Positions 1 to 12,200 of a stretch of DNA of 64,000 nucleotides are shown here, in pieces. Below the pieces are notes generated by a model, which was not told the origin of the DNA, did no database searches, and worked only from the letters and a program-made list of their open reading frames with translations. The stretch spans positions 19,070,001-19,134,000 of the forward strand of contig NC_079376.1 of assembly GCF_021018895.1 (NCBI RefSeq). Reading direction: 5' to 3'. The DNA comes from Seriola aureovittata. Taxonomy: Eukaryota > Chordata > Actinopteri > Carangiformes > Carangidae. The position numbers and the translations under genes are program-made. Position 1 is the stretch's first letter; every line of letters starts with the position of its first letter.

Positions 1-1656
1 GATCCCTGTAGCAGCACTCAACATGTGCAGTGTGGTGAGGAGATTAAAAGAGAGGAATGAGAAGAGAGGAATACTGAATATAGAGTTTGTTTGTAGAATA
101 AAATATATATATGTTATAGTCTTAAGTTAGGCAGTCCAAAGTAAAGAGAGTAAATGTCTGTGGATTTCTGTGATTCAATCTTCTTTTCCCTGTTTGAGCC
201 AGTTTGGGGAATTATACAGAGCAGGATCCCGCTCCATCTGTGCTGTGAATAATTCAGTCAACAGTGAGAAGCTGATACAGTGTGAGCAGACAGGCATTCC
301 CATGAGATAACGCCTCTTGCTCCCACCTCATCATGTGAGCAAACATGGTGAGCTACCAAACAACAATCCAGGCTCATTACAGGCAGGCAAATTTAACCGA
401 GGGAACAAGCAATTACGCAAAGAAATAACAATCCGCCACTTTTCTTTCCTTTTTTTTCTTTCTTTTTGTGCTGACGTGCATCTTTGTAAGATAAAAAGTC
501 AAGGCGAAGATGACCCGGAAATAATAGTCAACAATAGGTTACGTAACACTCTTCTCTAGTACTTTAGGTGTTAAAGAGTGAGTCTGATTGTGAATATGTA
601 ACAGGCTTGTTGTTAAAACAAACTGGACTGCTCCTTGTTCTTACAGTGCTGGCTACACTTTTACTCCACTTATCAAAGCTGTAAATAGAGGTTTGTTCAT
701 TAACTTAATTAACACATAATAGAGTGAAATAAATGCACAAGTTTAAGCAGTAAAGTTGTTCACAGAGACGCTAAAGGCTGAACCCAGTTAATTGTTTCAG
801 GCATTATATTGGCTTTAGAAATGACAGAAAGCACATTATCATCATCATCATCGTTGATCAGAAAATAAGACGTCATCTAAAGTACACTCTCTTGCCAAAT
901 GGGCTCATTGTCTTCCATCTGTACCAAGGCAGTCATTTAGTTTAATTGAACAGAATGGACTTTACATATACGGATTTTCTGATGTTGCATAGAGTTGAAT
1001 TCATCTTGGCGCATGAGCTCAGCAGGAACTTTAGGAGTGAGCAATGGATTCTTTTTTTTTTTTGTCTCTTTTATCAGCTCTGTCTTCTTACTGATATGAC
1101 CCTTGAGTAGTCTCACTGGTATTGTAAAGTGACTGTCAGATGCTTGTATTGCTGCTAATGTAGTTCATGTAAATGAGTCCTTTAATCACAGAGCTTATAG
1201 TCAGGGTTTTAACAGCAACACGATGGGTGTATTATCCCATTTTAACACTTGATTTTTATTTTGAAATTATTAACAGACAGGAGATCAAACTATATTAGCC
1301 CACCCGTGATACTTTAAGGGGAACTCCACTGATTTTACACATAATGGTCAGGATTTCTGGAGCTCAACCCATACTGACGACTAAAAATCAGGATATCTCA
1401 TCTTCTGTTTCTTCATTCTTTTTAGATATGAGAGTCCTCCCACCTTTATCAGGTTAATCCAATACCTCTTTGAGGCAGTATTTTAAATCCTAACTAATTT
1501 AGATCCTTAACAGTTGAACTATTTGATAATTTTTCAAACATTCTTTTATAAGTTTGATCACTCCACAATCCAAAACTTTCTCACCAACATACTCTGGATG
1601 ATGCAGAGAGTACAGAGTGGTGCACATACACTCATGTTTGCATGTTCTGAGTCTCA

Positions 1657-1720
<64 letters not shown>

Positions 1721-3117
1721 GTGTGCTGTGTGTGCTGTGTGTGCTGTGTGTGTGCTGTGTGTGTGCTGTGTGCAGTTTTCAGACATAAAATCCCTGGTCT
1801 GTCTCTGTGCACTGAATACAAACATCTGCTGCAACACTGGGGAACAACAAACAGCATTTGCCATTTTATTACACAGTACATAAGACTGGATTTGCTTGTT
1901 TAATGATCCACATTGTACTTTCTGAAATCCTGTAATCATCATGAGTGTCACGTACACAGGGTTCACATTGGGCCACATATGGCCCCTCTTAGTATCTGGA
2001 TGACATGGGTGCAGTTCCCTCTCTAGATTACGCAGGATGCCTGATCTATGAAGCTGTAAACATGATTTGTCTAGTGTGTCTCCACTTGTTGAACAATAAA
2101 TTCCACTGACACCATGAGACTAAAATGCAGTCAGCGCCTCTTATATGACAGCTGTTTGCAATGATGCTACGCTCTTTTCACACATATTAGTCACATGTGT
2201 ATTTACACATGAGACTAACATCATTACATGAGACTAATAACATCTCTCTTACTTGTTCTCGGTGCCTCGTCAGTGTGCTCAGCCTGGTCTCATTATGCTG
2301 GAAAAATAAAGCAGAAATGTCCCTCAAAATGACATTTAAGTATGCTGGAGCATTTTCACTCATTAATGTGTAACAGTTTGTGAATTGTCGGTGACCTACT
2401 CTCGAGACACGCTGTTAGCAAGACAGACCGAAAGTGAATGCTGTAATTTTGTGACCCTAATTAAAACATATTATTTTGCCTGTGTAAAATGTCAAATCAT
2501 TTTTTGAGCACACTGCAGGAGGTCAAAGCAGCTTTTGGAGGTTTTGGAGAGGTCTGTAAATAACATATATATAATATATAACAAAATTGACAAATAAGCC
2601 ACCAGAGAGAAGAACAAATGAAAAACATAATGCTCTGACGGCTAAGACAAGAAGGCTCCCTTGTGGCCACACATGATCACATGGCGCCTACATGCAGCTG
2701 TTTGAAGGTCGTATGTGAGTGGAAGGTCACACAGCTGCGCTCCCTCAGATAGTTTTCATCAACAGTTTTCATTCACGTCCTGTTTGCATCTAATGGTGTT
2801 TATTTCCAATACAAACGGAATCTGCTGATGTGTGGCAGTCAGCGTTGCATTTAATGAGTTTTGACTGGCCTGCATTTCTGGGGTCTGAAGTGATGCTGCA
2901 CCTGAACCCGTTGCTATGGCAACCAACAGGTTGTATCACTATGGTGATACAACCTCTTTCTCTCCTCTCTCTCATGCACTTGTTTTCCGTCTCTCTTTTG
3001 AGCCTGGTCTCATTTGTTTACTGAAAATTATGCCAAAGTCGTTTTTTTTCTTTAATAGTGTGTTGATATTTAAAATGCGAGACAACAGCAACTTTCATTT
3101 TAATTTCTGTGTTTCAG
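1..3117. other. non-coding DNA upstream of first visible syt14 exon
   Basis: Probably the intron before the transmembrane exon, because that exon begins in phase 1. I looked for the expected short N-terminal coding exon (about 20 codons) on the + strand and saw no convincing match. Apart from one TG microsatellite the stretch holds nothing I can name. Confidence 0.6.
1659..1773. repeat. TG microsatellite with CTGTGTG-type interruptions
   Basis: About 55 bp of pure TG, followed by an irregular run of CTGTGTG and CTGTGTGTG units. Read as protein it gives Val-Cys or Thr-His strings on the two strands, which are not genes. Confidence 0.97.
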
Positions 3118-3270
3118 TCTCTCCAGAGGTGCTGGGGTTTCTGACAGCCATTGGACTCTTCATCATCCTCATGACCCTCCTGTTCTGGTACCTCAACAAC
3201 AAGTTGGCACTAGAGAACCCAGGGAGCCTTCAGTGCCTTGATGACTTCAGGAAAAACACAGAGCTGCAGG
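3118..3270 (+). CDS. syt14: syt14 exon: transmembrane segment
   Basis: The acceptor is TTTCAG at 3112-3117 and the donor GTAAGG begins at 3271. The exon is entered in phase 1 (the first base of a Val codon comes from the missing upstream exon) and left in phase 1. It encodes SPEV followed by a hydrophobic helix of about 22 residues and a short juxtamembrane piece ([12 protein letters not shown]). This is the single membrane anchor of the protein. Confidence 0.93.
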
Positions 3271-6200
3271 GTAAGGCTGTATTTATACACATACAGTGTG
3301 TGTGGTTTTATACAATATCCCTATGATCAAGTTTCTCTTTGCTTTAGACCGAATGGACATTTCACCACAGTTATGCTAATGGTATTGTTATGCTTCTAGT
3401 CAAGTTTAGACTGGTTTCTATGAGTGCTACGGTGCCCAGTATTCAACAGGTACTTGGACATCTCGGCCTACATCGTGTTGACAGATTGTATTAGCAGCGA
3501 CTATTAGCAGATCCTCAATTCTTTGACAGAACCTAATGAAGTCTGGTGGGATATTTGGGATGGAGGAAAGAGATTGTATTTGAAAACTCTCCACTTTGGA
3601 ACTGGCAGATATGTTCAGCTGTCTGGTGTGGAGTGGACGGATATCTAAAAGTAAGATAACTAAAGTAAATGCACAAAATCATGATTGAAAAAAAACAACA
3701 ACAGGATTTTGTGTGATACATCCAACAATGAGATAGTGTGGTAAATTAAACGACACTCACAACTCTAATTATTCAGGATTGTATCGTGACCTTTTTTCAA
3801 GAGCTTCTCGAGGTTTCACCCGGGCTCTAAATCAGCCAGTCTCAAGTCACTTGTGAAAATTTCTGTAAAATTATGGACCCATACCTCCGACTGCAGCATG
3901 AGGCCTGACCTCTGCAGGGGGACACTTTCCACTGGCACTGGCCTTTCTCAACCCATGAGGGGATTACTGTTGCTGACAGATGTAGGGCTGTTTACTCGTC
4001 ATCTGTCCACAGGGTTTCAAAAGTTTAAAAGGTTGGTGGCCCAGGGGAGCCCCCACAGGGAGTCGCCTCTACCCTGTGGAGCCAGCTGGTAAACACTCAG
4101 TTAAAAACAAAGGGAGGGAGTGTAAAGTGGTTAGGTGATAGTTCTTGGTGTCTTGTTCTTCTCTTCTTTGTCTTTTTATAGAAACAGAATGACTGTTTCA
4201 ATGGTAACATGGGGCAATTTAATATATTTTCACAGATTGTGTTTAATTATAATGCAAATCTAGTGAAACTGTCCTGTCTCTGCCTAAACTTGTCATTATT
4301 AGAATAACATTGTTTTTAATAGATGATAAATCTTATATTTTTATTCTTTATGCTTTAAGCTCTGACACTAAACACACTTTACAAATAATACAGTTAGTTT
4401 GAAGAGATTATTCAGTCTGAAAGGGAGACATTTCAAAGCTCTGCTGCCCCCTGCTGGCATCAAGCTCCAACTGGTGTTTCAGTGGTTGGTTGGTATAAAA
4501 GCAACTAATCCTATGTTATGGCAGTTTTTTGTTGACAAACACAATATATTCAAAAATACATTTGAATAGGGATCAACTTAGCATACTGTATATACAGTAT
4601 ATACCATAATATATAGTTTTCTTCAAGAATATACAGACACCTATTTTTTATGATTTCTTTTTTTGTTTTTGGATTGTTTTTGTTTTTCTTTCTTTGTTTT
4701 ATAATTTCCCCCATCATATATTTACATTCATTATAATGCAGTTCAAATCAAGACCACTGTTATATGTAACTATATTGTCAAATTAACCTTATAGATAATT
4801 TTTTCTAAATTTAAAAAATTGTTTTTAAAAGATATATCTTGTATATTGTAATGTACAATTCATTACCAATATATTTCTGTACAAGGTGTATGTCAGTATA
4901 TTAGATTTCTCGTATGGAAGATTTTTTCATATAGTCTGTTTCCATAAATATATTTCTGTTTCATAACAAGGCACTATGTTGCATAATATGTCTGATGATG
5001 GACGAAGCACCATGGCAACATGATTGTTGCCAAAAACCTTCATTAAGCCCTCTCGAATCTGTAACACGACTATATCTGGCTACTTTAATGTTTATACAGT
5101 TCAGGTATTGCGAATGCCTCATCTTAAGTCTTAAATGCAACTGTGCCAAGCTGATCATCTACTTCTGAGTTATTTTCTCTGGCTGCCTTTGTAGTGTTTT
5201 CTTGTCTGTTTGCACTGGTGCCACTTCCATGGTCCACGTTCGGTTGTGAACAGACACACATCTGTTTGTTGTTACAAGTCATCCAATGCAGCATTCTCTG
5301 TTTCCCTGTTGACATCTTCTCAGAAAACGACAGCATGATTTGATTTGCAAAATGTCGAAGACGAGATTTAGGCAGAGTAGATGACAGAGAAATCTCTTAC
5401 AATTCGAAACAGTTCAAATATCCATACTGTACAAGGTGTATCTCCCAGAGATAACTTTAGTCTACATCTTTATTTATCTCTGTGCTTCGCTGTGTTTTCA
5501 GGACTCATATTAATTAGCATCCAAGAGTTCTTGATGAGATAAGGATTAAAAATAGAACACCAGACACATTTGAGAATGGATTACATCACTGCGTGACAAC
5601 ACCCAGAATCATAAATGGAAACAACTCATGACATCCTGTAATTTTCTCAGAGAATTCAACACATACAAAACACCGGAGGATAATTTGGATAATAAAAACA
5701 CCATCACTGGATGCATGTGCAGATCTTCCTATTTCAATTTTAGTGCTTTTTGACTGTAGCACCTTAACAAAGCTTTGACTGAATGTTTGGTAGCTCTCTG
5801 GTCAGAGTGGTTCAAGTGACAGATGCCACAAGTAAACACTCGTGAGCCAGTTTTTCATGTTTTTATACATCAAAAAAAGTAAATAAGTGTCTTTTTTTCC
5901 AGTTAAATTCCTATGTTTACCCACCACCAGCTTAATTATTTCATTACAACTGATAAAATATAAGTGTCATTCTAAAAATGCACTATTCAGATAGATAGAT
6001 AGATACTTATTCGGGCCAGTAGAAGCTGCCAGTACTCGATTTCAATCAACAACTAACTCTCTTTGTTTGAAAGAAATTATTTTGCATCTCAGCGTGTCCC
6101 ACAGTAACCAGACCGTCATTCTGTACCCCAAACAGACAAGGCGTACTCCGACGCTGACCTGCAGGGCTCATCATCGGACAGCGAGGATGAACTGATGGGT

Positions 6201-9200
6201 CAGTATCAGGAAGCAGTCAGCCGCTCCCAGGGCCTACGGGGAGGAGCCAAGGCAGCCGCTCCTGTCAAACACGCAGGAGGTTTCAGCTGGGAGAGCCGGC
6301 AGAAGTACAGCCCCCTGACCGCTGATTATGACGGCTACAGCAGTGAAGCTTCGGCTGACGACGGTAGGATCGGTATCTGTGAAATTAATTAGAAACACCA
6401 GTATGCTTCCCTGTTAGTACTCATGTGTTTTTAGGTTATTGCTCCTTATAGTCACTTTGAATTTTTGGTTTATTTTTCCAAGAACATCCGCAGAGGACCC
6501 CTCAACTGTACAATCAAAAGTTGCAGTGAGATTGGAACAGATATTTCCCTCTTATCGCTGCAGTAAGCTTGAGTCAGTTGTACAGTCTCTTCTGCACCTC
6601 CACCATGCCAACAAACACACCACACACAACGTACACACTGATGCACACTGTCAGTTAATCCAGAGAGGTGATCAAAGCGAAGCTCCCGTTCAGCACACTC
6701 TCCGTGGGAGGGTTGTGAAACAGTCAACTGTCTGCATAATCTGCACAGCCTCACACTTTTCTTTTTTCTTTTATTTATTTTTTTTTTCTCTCATTTGACG
6801 CATCTCTGTTTCCCATCTGCCAGATTCGTCATCACAAGGCATTTACAGTGGTGGATGGAAGTCTTTTTTTTTCCTCTTTCAACACAGACTGAACCACAGG
6901 AGAACACGGGCAGTGACCTATTTGGATTAGTCAGTTTGTTCTCTTATTCATCTGTTAGAATACTTGACTGGAAGTGTGCGTTGCTGATTTATTTAACTGT
7001 ATACCACACACATTTCAACTAAACCCTGAGTGTGAATCAGCCATTTAAGGCCTGTAGCGTATTTGACATCACATGAAACAGTATACTGTAGTTATTTGTT
7101 ATATTAGACCTAAACTGAGTGAGTGACTGAAAAGATAAATTTATTTTAAGTCTGTATGCCTAAGTTCACTAATTAACTTTCTTGCCGAGAGTTAGATAAG
7201 GAGCTACCATTTTTATGTCTTCATGCGTATAGTATAAAGCTAGCAGCTTCATACCAGCAGCTGGTTAACTTAGCTTAGCCTCACTGTCCTGAGGTAACAA
7301 AATCCACCAAGAAATGTTAAAGCTCACTATTTAGAAATTGAAAAAAAAAGAAATTTGTTAAAATGTATGTAAACACTGAAGTATAAAAACAACAAGTTGT
7401 GTTTTCCCAGGGTGCTATTTGTTAGCTTTTTGTTAGCCAGGAGTAGTAACTTCCTGAAGCCCTGATGTCACCGCAAATTGTTGTTTTCATAGTTTTACAC
7501 TTGGGCTTTGTACAAAAGTAAGTAAAGACGATATAATGAATTAAATGATGAGCTTTAGAGATGATGGTAGGCTGATTTTGAGCCCTCAGACTTTATCCTG
7601 TCATTTCCAGTCTTTATGCTAAGCTAAGCTAAACGGCTGCTGGCTAGGGCTCAATACTTACCAGGGAGATATGAGAGCAGTATTAAACTTCTCTGTCAGC
7701 AAGAACGTGATTCAATTTATGTGCCAAACTATTCCTTCAAAGGAGGGAAATAATTAAAAAACTGCACTTATCTGTTACAAAATAGTAAATGTTAAAATCA
7801 AAACTAAATAAAACAAATCAAATGAGTCAAAAATAAAGCAGCAAGTGTAACCTGGATGTTATGATTTAACAACTGCTTGCAATCAATTAAAATAAAGGAG
7901 GTGGCGATATCCTGCAGATTGTAACACTGTAGTTTTGTTTGGACATATACAAAGATGCAAATATGGTGTGTTGTGTTCAACATCTTCAGACAGGAATCAG
8001 CCATGTTTATGTCTCTCAATGTTTTTCAAAGACAAAAACAATCTAATCTTTGTCAGGGTCCTCAACTGGTGAATCACGTCTGAACCAGCTTTGTGTTATA
8101 TAAGACAGTGGGTTCCAAGGCTGAGTGTCTGGCACCATCTATTTAAAGCAATGTTTGAACTCTTAGCTAAGGGATAAATAGTGCATGACATCCTTCTGAC
8201 TCCATTAGTAAAGAAGAAACACACTGCACAAGGTTGTCGTTATGCAAGTGCTGCAAAAGTTGTGCGTCCCCTCATAACCACTAGATGGTCTCTGTCATCC
8301 TCAGTCGGAGTTCAGATATATGGGACCTGACTACCATACATCTGAAATTAGGGTACCAGGGAAAGTAAGGCTGTTCAGTGATATTTATATACATTATTAG
8401 ATATTTAAAGATTTTCAGGTAATTTTGGAACGTATACACAGAAATTCCTGAAAATTATTTCATTTTGATACAAACCAGTTTTCTCTTAAAGGACGTGTAA
8501 CTGAACAAAACACAACAACCTCATTTTAATCTCTGTCTCTCAGCCGCAGTGATTCTTCATTTTGAGGCTTTAAGGATAAGAGCTAATCGATGATTCTTGG
8601 CTGACAGTCAAGTGGCTCTCAGACAGTGGTGAGAACAAGCAATCTAGATTGCTGATTCGTTGCTGTCCACTAACGGGGACAATTTGCCAAAACAAAGTCA
8701 GATAATTGTTAATTTATTTTAGTGCATTCATTGTGTTTTGCTTGGTTTATCAGTGGATGAATATTGTGTGGATCTGCAGTGACAGACACGGTTCTTGCCA
8801 TGTGTCGCTGTTTTACCACCATGAATGAATTTTCAATTAAATTAATTTTTAATCGACAATGAGATTATTTACAACAGTGACTCCCATTGTTTTGTCTTAT
8901 GACCCTTTAAAAATGATTAAGATGTCAATTAACTGTTAATTTTCTGATTGGTTAATCTTTGGATCAAAATTTCCTTAAAACACCTGCCTCAGCTTTTATG
9001 GTAGCTGGTTACTATGCATCTTGTTATTGACCTTCAGCCTCCTTGTGGCTCATTAAAATGAATGTGTTTATCAGGGTCTTAATTCCATCAAAGACAAGAT
9101 GCTAGCATCCTTAAATAATCCAAGAGGTAATTTAATATTTTTAAAACGGTGGGGACCACAATATATGTGTAGCCTTCATACAAATTTCCACTGACCTTTA

Positions 9201-12200
9201 ACTGGACATCAAAGGCTTTTCAATAAATGCATTTCAAAGAAGCAGTTCACACTGTTTTCTAGACTTTTTTGTTTTTTGGACAAAGTCATAGCTGACTTGT
9301 TTTCAGTGGTAGTAAGAGTCCTTGTGAGGGAGAGAGAGGCAGATTTGAGTCATTGTGCCCGGAAGCAATAATTTGAAATTTACCTGGTTTATTTATATGA
9401 CAACATTTTATCTATGAAAGGTCTTGTGTTAGTGTGATTCAACTACCCTTAAAGGTTTGAAGGATTATGTTGAAAAGTCAAGATTCAAAGCCGATTACTT
9501 CTTCCTGTAAAATAAAAAAGAGGGCACAAAGAAAACATATTTGTATCATCAGATTATTACAATCAGCTTTTAATCCACAACACACTAATATAATCTTCAC
9601 CAAGTGAAGTGAAATTCTTTCCATCCACGCCTGCACTTTGGTTGAAAGTATAGAGGTTCATTATTTTCCTCCCTGTGGTAATGCTTTGATGGCCATGGTT
9701 TTCTCTACCACCAAGTCATCATGGTTCCCAGCAAGCCATCATGGATCAGCAATGATGAAGCAGCAGCCTCATGCCAGTACCGACATCAGGTCACTCTTTC
9801 TCTGCAAACAGAAAAATATGAAAAACATGGACAGGGGTAGTTTCCATGATGTAGTTGAAGGTGATTTTTATTTACTCTCAGGGTAGACTTCATTCCATTA
9901 ATTTCAAACAAGCTGTCGTAAAAGTTCTGAGGCGCCTGTAATATTTTCTCTCAATTCCCACTGCTGCTTTTGTTTGTCTGAGTATGAAGAGCTTCATCCT
10001 CGGGACATATGTATTATACATGTGGAGGATTGTGCAGAGGCTGCAGAATCAGGGAGGATGGTTTGCCCCGGTGGCTCCGCTCTCAAAATAGGAAGCCTCC
10101 CAAAATAGCAAGTAAGAAAGAAATGATCAGAGGTTTGTCTGGACCAGCTTCTTCTCTTTGAGGTTAGCATGCTGTCATGACCGGTTGCTGAGCGCAGTAT
10201 AGCAACATGTCACAATACTATTTTTTACTAGTTTTCCCTTTAAGTGGTATAATGAATATTTTCAATGTAAATGAAATGATTTATTCAAACAAATTTATGA
10301 AAAGGAAGTGCTTACTATCATAATTGAATTACACTTTATCTTCCTTTTAATGAGTTGTTAACTTTGTGAAATAGGTTACTTTAGATGAGAAATGGTAGAA
10401 AATTTACGTTCTCTGGATGGAGGGAAATTCTAATACTCCATTTCACTAGCTAACTATCAATCCAGTCACACCACAGATATAATTACATTTGGTCGATAAG
10501 AACAAGTAGCTAGTACCTGTCAGTGCTATGGATTTGGGCAAATTTTAGCCTCATATTGAGTACTCTCAACTAATTTTAGAAGCAGGTGGAATTTTGGCCA
10601 GATTGGTAGTAGATTAATGAGAAATATAGAGTGTCTGCCCAGTTTTAGAGGAATAGTTGTCCATTGGGAAATACACTCATCTGGATTCTTGCTGAGCATT
10701 AGACAAGTAGATTGATACCACTTTCAAGTCTGAATGGTGAATGAAGCTATAGAGGCAGTTAGCTTAAATTGGCATAGTGACTGGAAGCAGAGGGAAAGAA
10801 CTTTGCTCTGCACATGGCCAAGTAATAGTTCGGCACGTAACTACCCATAAAATCATAACTTTTCTTTTTAAATTTTTTGATTTTGAGTGAGTTTTAAAGG
10901 TGCTGGTAGGCAGATTTTTAATTTAATTTAATATTTTTTTACTTTTTTTACTTTACTGGACATTGACAGGCTGTTCTGAATTTTTAGGATGTAAGATATT
11001 ACTGCCTTTAAGGAGTCATTAGTGACATTCATTTCAAAATACTGAAAAGCTACAATTAAAGTTATCTTTGAGTGACAAGGTTGGCACCGTTTGATTAGCG
11101 CCAAACTGCTGCTGGCACTCAAGCGCTCAGACTAAACAGTAGTAGGCCATTTTTTGGAACATTTACTATTGCAAATGTGACAAGGTCTTAACTAGTGCAG
11201 TCGTCACAGCCAGATTTAATGGCACCACTCAAGGTTCAACGAATCACTCACTCACATATTTCCCATACTCCTTTTGTCACAGGCAAATGAAAAGTGTTGG
11301 TGAGATCAAGCTAACAGTGTCTTCATATGCTGCACTACAGTATCTCCCAGGATACATTTTGTAAAAGACATGGGCTTCATGTATGTATGTAATGACCTGT
11401 ATGACCTATAATTATTAGCTTTCTAAGAGTGACATGGAAAGATCAATACCAATCTCATGCTAATGAAGCTAGCTAGCTAAGATGTGGTTAGCCTGGCTTA
11501 TCATAAACACAGGAAACATAAAGCTAGCCTGGCTGTCCAAAGTTAAGAAATCTACCTAGCAAGATCTCCAAAGCTTTGTAATTAGCACATTGTATCTCCT
11601 TGTTTAATATGTACACAAAAAGACAATTAACTCGATTTGAGGTTTTAACAACAACAGCCGGGCACAGTCGAGTCTTGTCGTCATACTGAGGTTGCAAAGT
11701 GTGCCATGAAATAGTCCATACAAAGATCCACACTAAAATTGTTTTAGTAGTATATAAAACTTGGTCACCAACAGTATTTGGCCTGAAATGGGTGTATTTT
11801 AGAGCTTTTGTGGGAGCCAGGCTAGCTATTTCCCACTGCTAGCAGTCTTTATGCTAAGCTAGGCTAATTACCTGATGATTAATTATATCAACCTTCTCAT
11901 CTTAAAACAAAAGCATGTCCCAAAAAGTTGAACTATTTTGAAAAGGGAGCCACACACAAAGAGATGTAGTAAAACACCTTGTAAAAGCCATTCTCACAGT
12001 ATTTTGCTGTATAGCCATGTACAGCTCTATAAAAACACCATAATCTGTATTATATCTATGTTCGGTCTCTCAGTATAACTTGTTACTTGTTTGATTTTAC
12101 CTCCTACCTCTTACCTACATGCAGCAGGTCACCTGTGTTTCCCCCTTCCTTACGACGTGGGCACAACAATAAAGTGTTGCTCCTTTCATTTGTCACCCAC

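Noticed and set aside
1499..1978. Long reading frames on both strands across a TG array
   Set aside because: The frames are open only because TG/CA repeats have no stops. The flanks have no codon bias, splice context or homology that I recognise.
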